Shown piece after piece: positions 1-7,077 of a stretch of DNA of 64,000 nt. A model generated the notes under the pieces. It saw only the letters and a program-made list of their open reading frames with translations, was not told the DNA's origin and did no database searches. A program made the translations under genes and the position numbers. The DNA is taken from assembly GCA_017409825.1 (NCBI GenBank), contig JAFQRZ010000016.1, positions 81,353 to 145,352 of the forward strand, written 5' to 3'. Position 1 is the first letter of the stretch, and each line of letters opens with the position of its first letter. The DNA comes from Agathobacter sp. (lineage in GTDB: Bacteria; Bacillota; Clostridia; Lachnospirales; Lachnospiraceae).

Positions 1-672
1 GCTAGAGAAAGCTATCTCTTTTACTTCTACACCAAGCTGCTTTTTCCAGTGTTCTTTTAACAATGCATTGACTGGAGAAACCATGCGCTCCGATGCATAA
101 GCCAGTTGGTCATAGCGAATGCCAACCTCTCCTAACTCTCCTATTACTGTGACCAAAGCTTTTACAAATTCCTCTTCCATCGGTATCGGATCATCCTGCT
201 TCTTCGATTTCAGATAGTATACGAGAGGTTCTCCCATACCTATGGTAAATGTTCCTGATCCTTGCAATGTAATATCAATATTATATTCTGCATCATGGAA
301 AGCCACATCATTAAAGGTAAAGCTATGCTTTGTTCCCTGTTCAAAACTCAAAATCTGTGCTGTCACAGTTTCTACCGCTTCGACTGCAAATTCATCTGGA
401 AACTCCTCGCGAATTCCTGCAATTCTTTCTGCTGTTTCTAGCGATAGCATATTTGCCTCTACCGCATCGTGATAAATATAGCCTCCTGGTATTACTGCAC
501 AATCAACGATTTTTCCATCACTTAGTAACAAAAGTGTCTGATTTTCTGCAAGCACGATACGTGTTCCATTTTCCAGATTTCCACTTGGAAGATTATTGCA
601 AAATATATAATTCTCCCATATTTCCTCTATCATACCACAAGCTTTTTCTGGTATCGCATAAATCAATCCCAT
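1..672 (-). CDS. SPFH-domain protein, 3' end cut by window edge
   Basis: The first 224 codons of a reading frame that runs off the left edge without a stop. The translation begins MGLIYAIPEKACGMIEEIW and closely follows the 394-aa SPFH protein at 966-2150: the same MGLI start, a WENYIF/WEDYIY motif, a GGY-YH motif and the same spacing to the YDQL/YDQM region. It is therefore a paralogue in the same operon. The family (SPFH, 'virion core protein'-like, YdjI type) forms membrane-associated oligomeric scaffolds. Start chosen at the ATG with AGGAGA 8 nt upstream. A C-terminal zinc ribbon like that of the paralogue cannot be judged because it would lie outside the window. Confidence 0.82.
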   Translation of the reverse strand, partial: MGLIYAIPEKACGMIEEIWENYIFCNNLPSGNLENGTRIVLAENQTLLLLSDGKIVDCAVIPGGYIYHDAVEANMLSLETAERIAGIREEFPDEFAVEAVETVTAQILSFEQGTKHSFTFNDVAFHDAEYNIDITLQGSGTFTIGMGEPLVYYLKSKKQDDPIPMEEEFVKALVTVIGELGEVGIRYDQLAYASERMVSPVNALLKEHWKKQLGVEVKEIAFSS

Positions 673-689
673 AACATTTCTCCTAAATC

Positions 690-938
690 TTAACCGATTT
701 TATTTCCACAACCTGCACAGAACTTATCTCCGGATGTTAGTTTGCTGCCACAATTTGGACAGAAATTTGGAGTCGCACCCATGGCGGTATTCTGTGTAAA
801 ATGCTGCGACTGAGACTGCTGATAATTCTGTGCTCCTTGATTTGCATTGTTATTTTCATTTTTCTTTTTTCTTGTAAAAAACCATGCCACAAGACCTACA
901 ACTAATATTATTAACCAATAACCTCCACCTGTTTCCAT
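690..938 (-). CDS. small membrane protein with C-terminal zinc ribbon
   Basis: An 82-aa protein. One hydrophobic segment (about residues 7-21) is followed by a short basic stretch (RKKK), a Gln/Asn-rich linker, and a C-terminal double CxxC zinc ribbon (CPNCG near residue 60, CAGCG near residue 75). The topology suggests a short N-terminal anchor with the zinc ribbon in the cytoplasm. It lies between two SPFH genes, with 17 nt to the downstream gene and 27 nt to the upstream one, and AAGGAGAAGG precedes its ATG, so it belongs to the same operon. It is probably an accessory or anchoring subunit of the SPFH scaffold; that role is inferred from position. No enzymatic motif. Confidence 0.75.
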   Translation of the reverse strand: METGGGYWLIILVVGLVAWFFTRKKKNENNNANQGAQNYQQSQSQHFTQNTAMGATPNFCPNCGSKLTSGDKFCAGCGNKIG

Positions 939-965
939 AACCTTCTCCTTTATAATAGTCTTATT

Positions 966-2150
966 TTATATCTGCTGTCCACAATTTGGACAGAACTTAA
1001 AGTTCGCCATTTCTGCTGGAATTTTAAATCCACATGCCTTGCATTCCTTTTGTTCTGGGCATTTGGAACCACACTGTGGGCAAAATGTCATGTGATTTAC
1101 CATACCACAGCTACAAGTCCATGTGTTTGCATCCGAAGCTGCAGGCTTTGGTTGTGCTTGTGGTTCCTCACGCATCAGTTCTGCCACATTTACATTTGCA
1201 GATTGCTGTGCCATGTTCATTCCCATAAATCCGTTTACAGCACCGAAGGTGTTTTCTGCCGCAGCCTCCATTGCATTTGCCTGTGCCGCACCTACTCTCG
1301 CTCCCAACATGGATTTGTTTCCAGAGTAAACTCTCGACTCCTGTAAATCACGAATCTTATCAATGCTTTCTTCGTCTGGCAAGATATTGCTAAATGCAAC
1401 CGTCTGCACCTCAATACCACGTTCTTTTCTCCACGACTCACTAAGCTGTCCACGTAAAATACGAACTAATTCTTCTGTCTTTAAAGACATCTGGTCATAG
1501 TGAACCCCCTCATTTGCGAGCTGTCCCAATACTGGAAGCATTGCATTCTGCATCTCTGCCTTTAACTGCGTCTCGATCTGCTGTTTCATAAATACCTCTG
1601 TCACGTTTCCGCACACATTGGCATAAAAAAGCAAAGGGTCTGCAATCTTATAACTATATACACCAAAGCCTTTCAGCAGAATAGTCATATTAAATTCCGC
1701 ATCACGATACGGCACATTTCCAAAACCAAATCGGTTGTTCATAATCTCCTTTGTATTTACGAAATATACTCTCTGGTCATTGGTTGCCTGACCTCCAAAT
1801 GCAAATCTCGCCTTTAAGCCCTCAAAGGTAACCTTTAAATTCTCACCAAATTCCCCACAGAACAACGATGGTTCCGTCTGACTATGATATTCATAACCAC
1901 CCTGCTCCGCTGTAAAATCAATGATTCTTCCATTCTCTACAACGATTATCATCTGCCCTGCGTTAACCGCAATACGGCTTCCCTCTGTAATTACATTATC
2001 ATTTGGATTCTTCCCTGCACCGCCCGATGAACGAGCATGTCCTTTTTTTACTAAAGTGTTTGCATCCAAAGCATCACAATATATGTAATCTTCCCATAAA
2101 TCGCTGATATATGAAAAATATGTATCAGCTACTGATCTTATTAATCCCAT
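966..2150 (-). CDS. SPFH-domain protein with C-terminal zinc ribbons
   Basis: A 394-aa protein. The N-terminal two thirds (about 1-290) form an SPFH/band-7 domain of the 'virion core protein' (YdjI-like) class. A Gln/Ala-rich linker of about 40 residues follows, then a tail with four CxxC or CxC knuckles (CSCG, CPQCG, CKACG, CPNCG), enough for two zinc ribbons. The family makes large membrane-bound oligomers linked to envelope stress. No transmembrane helix is visible, so membrane contact probably goes through the SPFH domain or the small anchored zinc-ribbon neighbours. AGGAGGAG lies 5 nt before the ATG. It sits in the middle of a five-gene operon and is a paralogue of the gene at 1-672. Confidence 0.85.
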   Translation of the reverse strand: MGLIRSVADTYFSYISDLWEDYIYCDALDANTLVKKGHARSSGGAGKNPNDNVITEGSRIAVNAGQMIIVVENGRIIDFTAEQGGYEYHSQTEPSLFCGEFGENLKVTFEGLKARFAFGGQATNDQRVYFVNTKEIMNNRFGFGNVPYRDAEFNMTILLKGFGVYSYKIADPLLFYANVCGNVTEVFMKQQIETQLKAEMQNAMLPVLGQLANEGVHYDQMSLKTEELVRILRGQLSESWRKERGIEVQTVAFSNILPDEESIDKIRDLQESRVYSGNKSMLGARVGAAQANAMEAAAENTFGAVNGFMGMNMAQQSANVNVAELMREEPQAQPKPAASDANTWTCSCGMVNHMTFCPQCGSKCPEQKECKACGFKIPAEMANFKFCPNCGQQI

Positions 2151-2188
2151 TTTGCTCCTCCTGCTATTATTCTATCTTCCGAATCATT

Positions 2189-3160
2189 CTATTTCCAAAA
2201 AACACAACAATGACTAGCATCTGACTTGGTATTCGTTCTGAGGCATGTTTTAGATGGTCGACTATAATAACCACAAGTCCAACATTCTTGCGTTGTTGAA
2301 TTACATGACCAGTCTACATGTTTGCTATAAAACAAATCTCCCATAGCCTGATTTTTCTCTTGGTTAATCTTTCGTAATTTTTCCTGACGCTCACGCTCAA
2401 TCTGCATATTGCGTTCATGATATTCTTGCTGCTGTTTTGAGTATTCTTCTAGTCTTCGTCTCTGTTCCTCTAACTTCTCCATATTTTCAGATTGAATACT
2501 ACCATCTATCAAACCACAAATATACACCGATAATCGTAGATTATGTTTTTTCGCACCATTCGCAATCTGCTCTGGTGTCAATTTCATCATGTTGTCAATT
2601 TTACCAGTAAAACTATTTGTCACACCTTGTAAAATTCCAGGTACTTTATCTTTCCAAACACTTTGTCTGTTAGTGTTCGCAATATTCCAAAATGTATAAT
2701 ATGCATTATAAACTTCTGCTGCCTTTGTAACTAGAATCTGAGTTTGCTCCTGCTTTGACTGTGGAATATCAAATCCAATTCCATCAGAAGGATATGGCGT
2801 ATCACAGTAAGGACACACTTTCTCCCCCTTTTCGTATGGAGCACCGCATAAATAACATTCTGTTATTTTCTTTGCTTGTGAGGCCTGTGGATTTTCAAAC
2901 GCATCTTCTATCCTTTCCAATTCGAGCAACAATTGCTCATACCTGTTTTGCTGTTGTAAACAGATTTCACAATTTTGACCTATCGGACAGAGTCTTTCAC
3001 AGTACTTTCCTGGTTTAGGCTGTGACTCCTTTTCTTCCTGTATCTTCTTCGCATCATTTAAAAACATGTTCCCCAAGATTCCATACTGCGACAAACCTAC
3101 AATTCCTGTATCAACTTTTGATAAATCAACATTTGATGCAATAAAATCCTTTAATCCCAT
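2189..3160 (-). CDS. Cys-rich coiled-coil zinc-ribbon protein, unknown function
   Basis: A 323-aa protein, not recognised as a named family. It has a Cys-rich stretch (CERLCPIGQNCEIC, about residues 80-95), a zinc ribbon (CYLCG...CPYC, about 120-142), a Glu/Arg/Gln-rich segment predicted as coiled coil (about 225-275) and a Cys-rich C-terminus (CWTCGYYS...CLRT...HCC). There is no signal peptide or membrane helix. The start at MGLKDFIAS is preferred over an in-frame Met eight codons upstream because GAGGAGAAGG lies just before it. Even so it slightly precedes the stop of the upstream gene at 3175, so the two are probably translationally coupled. Position suggests a cytoplasmic partner of the SPFH proteins; that is inference. 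Confidence 0.7.
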   Translation of the reverse strand: MGLKDFIASNVDLSKVDTGIVGLSQYGILGNMFLNDAKKIQEEKESQPKPGKYCERLCPIGQNCEICLQQQNRYEQLLLELERIEDAFENPQASQAKKITECYLCGAPYEKGEKVCPYCDTPYPSDGIGFDIPQSKQEQTQILVTKAAEVYNAYYTFWNIANTNRQSVWKDKVPGILQGVTNSFTGKIDNMMKLTPEQIANGAKKHNLRLSVYICGLIDGSIQSENMEKLEEQRRRLEEYSKQQQEYHERNMQIERERQEKLRKINQEKNQAMGDLFYSKHVDWSCNSTTQECWTCGYYSRPSKTCLRTNTKSDASHCCVFWK

Positions 3161-3174
3161 AACCTTCTCCTCTA

Positions 3175-3633
3175 TCAATGACATTGTTCACAAGCATAAT
3201 AACCTTCTTGTATTGCTGCATTTATATTGTAAACAATGATTGACCAACTACCATCTTCTGCTTTCCACAGGCTACAATCATAGGTATGATAAACCTTTGC
3301 ATTGCTCTTACCATCTATGATAACTACATAATCATTCATAAACTCAACCTGTTCTTCATATCTAGACGCCTTTCGTTCTAGAGTCTGATTTTTTCTCAAT
3401 TGATACTCATATAAGTTATTCATATCTTCATATTCAGTGACCTTTGCACCATATAGAACTCCTAACAAAATACAAACGACCAATAACACACCGCTTGCTA
3501 TTTTCCATATCTTATTGGAATCAGCATTCGTATCTTTTTTCTCCGATTTCTCAGTTATAACCTTCCCACCACATGAAGCGCAAAACAAATCATTATCATT
3601 TAATTCGAACCCGCAATTATTACATTTCCTCAT
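3175..3633 (-). CDS. zinc-ribbon membrane protein with C-terminal YHTYDC/CEQC motif
   Basis: A 152-aa protein. An N-terminal zinc ribbon (CNNCGFEL...CASCGGK, residues 4-21) is followed by a Lys-rich linker, one transmembrane helix (about 43-63) and a coiled-coil-like stretch. The C-terminus carries YHTYDC...GYYACEQCH. The pattern Y-H-T-x2-C ... G-Y-x2-C-x2-C resembles the small metal-binding motif found at the ends of various secreted or nuclease-associated proteins. The start is fixed by AAGGAGG 8 nt upstream of the ATG. It is the first gene of the SPFH/zinc-ribbon operon. The function is unknown; the sequence only shows two putative metal sites on opposite sides of a membrane segment. Confidence 0.72.
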   Translation of the reverse strand: MRKCNNCGFELNDNDLFCASCGGKVITEKSEKKDTNADSNKIWKIASGVLLVVCILLGVLYGAKVTEYEDMNNLYEYQLRKNQTLERKASRYEEQVEFMNDYVVIIDGKSNAKVYHTYDCSLWKAEDGSWSIIVYNINAAIQEGYYACEQCH

Positions 3634-3655
3634 AACATATTCCTCCTTATAACAA

Positions 3656-3705
3656 AAAACACATAGAATTTAACTGGACTAATCCAGCTAAATTCTATGT
3701 GTTTT
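3656..3705 (-). terminator. long hairpin with T-run in the leader of the zinc-ribbon operon
   Basis: A nearly perfect inverted repeat (arm AAAACACATAGAATTTA, then CTGG/CCAG near a small loop), followed on the minus strand by TTTTTTG. It lies about 23 nt upstream of the first start codon of the operon. It can therefore be a 5' leader attenuator or a terminator for transcripts arriving from upstream. The near-symmetry would also work on the plus strand. Confidence 0.6.
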
Positions 3706-3727
3706 ATACTTTGACATTAAAATAAAA

Positions 3728-3765
3728 GCAGATACTATCTGCTGTGCTGTGCTGTGCTATGCTGT
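3728..3765. repeat. small palindrome and GCTGT tandem repeat
   Basis: The 15-nt hairpin GCAGATACTATCTGC (3728-3742) runs into five 5-nt units, GCTGT three times, then GCTAT, then GCTGT (3741-3765). The tract could change length by slippage. It lies in the non-coding gap between the Rpn gene and the zinc-ribbon operon. No function is visible. Confidence 0.6.
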
Positions 3766-3859
3766 TAGCAATTATCCTTTCTTTCATTTCTCCTGTCAAC
3801 TCCTTATTTAGTAAGAAAAATATAACATATTTTATATTATATTACAAGTTTTGCCACTT

Positions 3860-3895
3860 AAAAAGCAATTCCGCATACATCGCAGAATTGCTTTT
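3860..3895 (-). terminator. intrinsic terminator after Rpn-family gene
   Basis: Stem AAAAGCAATTC / GAATTGCTTTT with a 13-nt loop, followed on the minus strand by a run of five T. It begins 15 nt past the stop codon at 3910. The same stem sequence recurs after the GH13 gene at 7001-7038. Confidence 0.75.
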
Positions 3896-3909
3896 CTTGT
3901 TTCACCTAT

Positions 3910-4776
3910 TTACAAATATTTCTTTGCCTCTTCTATATCTAAGTTATATTCTTCTGTAATTAAAGATAAAATCTCTTCATCTGTTTTTTCAAGTTTACGA
4001 AGCATATTAACAGAGGAGTATATCCCTTCTTGTCGTCCCTCTTCTATTCCTTCCTCTTTTCCTTGATTAAACAATCTATCCGCCACTTCACACATCGTTT
4101 TCACCTCTTTCTTTTTATGATACAATACCCTCTCATATTTATGATCGCCTGACATAACCGCCAACAGTTTCAATACTGCATCTACATGCTCTATTTCACG
4201 TTCATCATTGGGGATATAATTCTTATTCTTCCTTTTCTGCACAAAGAAATTCGCCACAATCCCAAAGTCGCTCTTAAACATCGCTAATTGTTCATCTGTA
4301 AGCCATGCTACTTCAATAATATGAACCTTATAGTCATTTATATACTCATCAAGCCCCTCTGGAATCGTTATACATTCTTTAATGGACTTATATTCATTCC
4401 ATCTTCTATCTACACCAAAGTATAACACAAGAGAAACTACTGGTACAATGTTTTTTCTTTTATCTAGTAGCTGTCCTCGATACGATGCACCATCATAGCC
4501 CATGATACGAAATGGCATATTCTTATCAATCTTAACTTGATTTTCAATTCCATACATCGCGATTGCAATATTTTCTTTCTTCCAGTATTTTGCGACATCA
4601 CGTTCTTCTTCATGCAATTTTCCATCCTCTGCTTTATACTGTGCATGTACCAACGCATTATCTAAATCATCTGGTTTAACTACCTCCTCTCCATCATACA
4701 CACATACATTCACGATGTCTGCGAATACATCATTGTAATCTACTAAGATTTTTTCTGATATATCCTTTTGTCCCAT
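3910..4776 (-). CDS. Rpn-family recombination-promoting nuclease / putative transposase
   Basis: A 288-aa PD-(D/E)XK-type protein of the Rpn/YhgA-like family. Family landmarks are GIENQ (about residue 74), MPFRIMGYDGASY (about 86-98), VSLVLYFG (about 112-119) and a Glu-rich EEGIEEGRQEG segment before the C-terminal helix. Members cleave DNA and have been linked to RecA-independent recombination; many gut Clostridia carry several copies. The start at MGQKD is chosen because AGGAAGG sits just upstream; an in-frame Met seven codons earlier has no such site. Length is normal, so it looks intact. It stands alone between two hairpins and may be a self-contained mobile or selfish gene. Confidence 0.82.
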   Translation of the reverse strand: MGQKDISEKILVDYNDVFADIVNVCVYDGEEVVKPDDLDNALVHAQYKAEDGKLHEEERDVAKYWKKENIAIAMYGIENQVKIDKNMPFRIMGYDGASYRGQLLDKRKNIVPVVSLVLYFGVDRRWNEYKSIKECITIPEGLDEYINDYKVHIIEVAWLTDEQLAMFKSDFGIVANFFVQKRKNKNYIPNDEREIEHVDAVLKLLAVMSGDHKYERVLYHKKKEVKTMCEVADRLFNQGKEEGIEEGRQEGIYSSVNMLRKLEKTDEEILSLITEEYNLDIEEAKKYL

Positions 4777-5169
4777 AAACCTTCCTTTCTCTTGCAAGGT
4801 TCTTCTGTAAGAATTATATATCTTATATTCAACAAATAACTTTATACTCTAATTCCTAATCTTGGATAATTCTCTGAAATGAAAATGATATCTAAACACA
4901 TCAATATGCTTTTAGATACTGATAACTTGATATCTAACAAAACATTTTTGTCAGACATGGATGCTTCCTGCATCCGAACTATTAAAATAACTTTAAGCTC
5001 TCTACACAATTCCCACAGATATTCTCTCACAAGGAGTTATCTGTTGATATACGCATTATAATTATATATTTTATCAAATGCAAGTTTATCACTATTTTAT
5101 CCAAAATCTTGTGAACCCTATACAAAATGGCACCGCCCAATTTGGGCGATGCCACTAAATTTTGAAAAA
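4777..5169. other. AT-rich intergenic stretch, no supported gene
   Basis: About 390 nt without a convincing gene. The region at 4885-4940 has three related AT-rich words (TGATATCTAA, TTAGATACTGATA, TTGATATCTAA). The TGATATC part resembles the sites in front of the SPFH-Arc operon at 6946-6964. A GATGCxxxxxGCATC hairpin lies near 4960. A 62-codon frame at 4842-5030 on the minus strand has no ribosome binding site and no recognisable product. Confidence 0.4.
5128..5154 (-). terminator. intrinsic terminator of SPFH-Arc operon
   Basis: GC-rich hairpin with stem TGGCAxCGCCCA / TGGGCGxTGCCA, followed on the minus strand by TTTTG. It starts 16 nt past the stop at 5170. Confidence 0.75.
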
Positions 5170-5691
5170 TTATTCACGGAACAAACGATAAAATACTTCA
5201 TACAGGAAAAACTCAATCAATAGCAGAATGACTGCTACGACAAGATAAAAGCCTGCTAATATCGCCATTCCCTGATTCGAACCGAGCAAAATACTTATTG
5301 CACTTGTCTTCTCTATAAAGGAACCATTCTCGGAGAGTGAGCGGTCGTATGATTTGTCAAATTTAGCTCTTTCGATGATTCTTACTGGAAACTTCTCTAA
5401 TCGCGCCACTCGACGTTCGCCATCTTCATTCTGATAGGTAACATAATAGTCCCTATATTCTTCTACCGATAAAATTTCACAGTTTTCAAAATATGCTTGT
5501 TTCTGCAATCCTTCCTTAGAAACATCCGTAATGTTATAAATTAAGGTGTTTTGTACCAAAACAACCGCAACAATATTCAAGATAAAAACTATTGTCCACA
5601 TGATAATCATCAGCGGTGACTTTAATTGTTTCGGAAACATTCTGCGAAGAATTGCCCCAGGATTGGTAGCTAAATATAATCCATTAGACAT
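5170..5691 (-). CDS. membrane protein of SPFH-Arc operon, unknown function
   Basis: A 173-aa protein, family not recognised. It has one membrane helix near the N-terminus (about 28-48), an extracytoplasmic or soluble stretch of about 85 residues and a second hydrophobic hairpin near the C-terminus (about 140-165). The start at MSNGLYLAT is chosen because AAGGAG lies 9 nt upstream; the in-frame Met codons further upstream lie inside or before that site. The ATG overlaps the end of the Arc gene, indicating translational coupling. It is the last gene of the three-gene operon SPFH - Arc - membrane protein, so it probably works with the SPFH scaffold. Confidence 0.68.
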   Translation of the reverse strand: MSNGLYLATNPGAILRRMFPKQLKSPLMIIMWTIVFILNIVAVVLVQNTLIYNITDVSKEGLQKQAYFENCEILSVEEYRDYYVTYQNEDGERRVARLEKFPVRIIERAKFDKSYDRSLSENGSFIEKTSAISILLGSNQGMAILAGFYLVVAVILLLIEFFLYEVFYRLFRE

Positions 5692-5692
5692 C

Positions 5693-5914
5693 CTACTCAT
5701 CTCCTTCCGCATTCAAAAAATCCAAATCAAACGTTTTATCCAATTCCGTCGACACATATCCGCCATTTTTCTTTCGTTGTTTCACACATTCGGTCAACAG
5801 GTATTCTATCTGCCCGTTTACCGAGCGAAAGTCATCCTCTGCCCAAGCTGCGATGGCATTATATAACTTAGCAGAAAGACGAAGCGGAACCTGTTTTTTC
5901 TGATTATCTGCCAT
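5693..5914 (-). CDS. Arc-type ribbon-helix-helix DNA-binding protein
   Basis: A 73-aa protein. Residues 8-50 match an Arc/MetJ-type ribbon-helix-helix: the strand KKQVPLRLSAKLYNAI is followed by two helices (AAWAEDDFRSVNGQIEYLL). The acidic C-terminus is not needed for the fold. Such proteins bind DNA as dimers on short tandem sites and usually repress their own operon. Here the operon leader carries two TGATATCA palindromes 11 bp apart (6946-6964), a spacing that suits two adjacent dimers, so autoregulation is the likely role. It starts 3 nt after the SPFH stop codon. No toxin is recognisable next to it. Confidence 0.78.
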   Translation of the reverse strand: MADNQKKQVPLRLSAKLYNAIAAWAEDDFRSVNGQIEYLLTECVKQRKKNGGYVSTELDKTFDLDFLNAEGDE

Positions 5915-5917
5915 ACA

Positions 5918-6910
5918 CTAGTACAAACTTCCTGAATTTACAATTGGCTGAGCCTCTTTGTTGCCACAGAGCACAACCAAAAGGTTAGAAACCATCGCTG
6001 CTTTTCTTTCCTCATCCAATTCTACTGTATTTTTCTCACTCAGTCGTTCCAATGCCATCTCTACCATGCCTACTGCACCATCTACGATTAACTTTCTCGC
6101 ATCTACAACTGCTGCTGCCTGCTGGCGCTGAAGCATTGCTGCTGCGATTTCTGGAGCATAAGCTAAGTAGGTAATGCGTGCATCTACGATTTCAAGACCA
6201 GCTTCCTGCACGCGAGCCTGAATCTCTTCTTTGATCCGGTTTGCAACCACATCACTAGAACCTCTAAGACTTCCATCATCTGCAAGTCCATCACCCGTTG
6301 TATCTACATCTGGAGCTGCATCATAAGGGTAAATACGAACAATGTTTCGAAGTGCACTATCACACTGTAAAGACAAGAATTCTTTGTAATTATCTACGTT
6401 AAATGCTGCTTTTGCCGTATCTACCACACGCCACATAACCGCAATACCGATTTCCACAGGGTTACCTAGGCAGTCATTGATTTTCTGCTTATTATTGCTA
6501 AGTGTCATAATCTTAAGACTCATACGATTTCCAGTTTCTACAGCAACTACCTTTTCGCTCGTACTTACGTCTCCACTCTGCTTCAAAGATGTATGTGCCG
6601 CAGGATTTACTGCTGCACAAAGCGGATTTACAAAATAAAATCCTTCCCCTTTTAAAGTACCATAATATTCACCGAACAACGTGAGTACCAATGCTTCCTG
6701 TGGTTTTAGCACCTTGAGCCCTGCAAAGCAAACACAAATGAAAATAATCACGGCAATTGACAGCAGTATTGCCGCAACGCCAACTACACCACCTGCTGTT
6801 TCTGACAGGATGATACCTCCAACAAATCCTACTACTGCTAAAATTAATCCAACGATTAATATGAGCATCATTGCTAAACCATTCTTTTTATTTGTTAAAA
6901 CTTTTTCCAT
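5918..6910 (-). CDS. membrane-anchored SPFH/band-7 protein
   Basis: A 330-aa protein. Two transmembrane helices (about 12-34 and 40-65) form an N-terminal hairpin. They are followed by a band-7 domain with the usual LKPQEALVLTLFGEY start, a central region rich in paired charged residues, and AAAMLQRQQAAAVVDAR (about 255-275) typical of stomatin/slipin-type SPFH. Members form membrane microdomain scaffolds. It is the first gene of an operon with an Arc repressor and a small membrane protein. It differs from the two zinc-ribbon-linked SPFH genes at the left edge, which lack N-terminal helices. AAGGAGG lies 7 nt before the ATG. Confidence 0.85.
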   Translation of the reverse strand: MEKVLTNKKNGLAMMLILIVGLILAVVGFVGGIILSETAGGVVGVAAILLSIAVIIFICVCFAGLKVLKPQEALVLTLFGEYYGTLKGEGFYFVNPLCAAVNPAAHTSLKQSGDVSTSEKVVAVETGNRMSLKIMTLSNNKQKINDCLGNPVEIGIAVMWRVVDTAKAAFNVDNYKEFLSLQCDSALRNIVRIYPYDAAPDVDTTGDGLADDGSLRGSSDVVANRIKEEIQARVQEAGLEIVDARITYLAYAPEIAAAMLQRQQAAAVVDARKLIVDGAVGMVEMALERLSEKNTVELDEERKAAMVSNLLVVLCGNKEAQPIVNSGSLY

Positions 6911-6945
6911 AAACGATACCTCCTTACTTCTTTTGGTATATTTAT

Positions 6946-6964
6946 GATATCATTTTGATATCAA
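6946..6964 (-). promoter_or_regulatory. two TGATATCA sites, likely Arc operator
   Basis: Two identical 8-bp palindromes TGATATCA separated by TTT, centre to centre 11 bp, placed about 36 nt upstream of the SPFH start codon. The one-helical-turn spacing fits binding of two ribbon-helix-helix dimers on one face of DNA. Confidence 0.6.
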
Positions 6965-7000
6965 TTCGTCAACTACAAGATATGACTTGTTTGCATACAA

Positions 7001-7038
7001 AAAAGCAATTCCACATCTATATGCAGAATTGCTTTTTG
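7001..7038 (-). terminator. intrinsic terminator of GH13 gene
   Basis: Stem AAAAAGCAATTC / GAATTGCTTTTT with a short AT-rich loop and a T-run in minus orientation, 40 nt past the stop at 7078. The stem sequence is the same as that of the hairpin at 3860-3895. Confidence 0.75.
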
Positions 7039-7077
7039 AATATACGTATTTCTTTTACAGTCAGATATAAATACCTA

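Noticed and set aside
4842-5030. A 62-codon minus-strand frame between the Rpn and SPFH operons
   Set aside because: No ribosome binding site and no resemblance to a known protein; the sequence is AT-rich with repeated TGATATC words.
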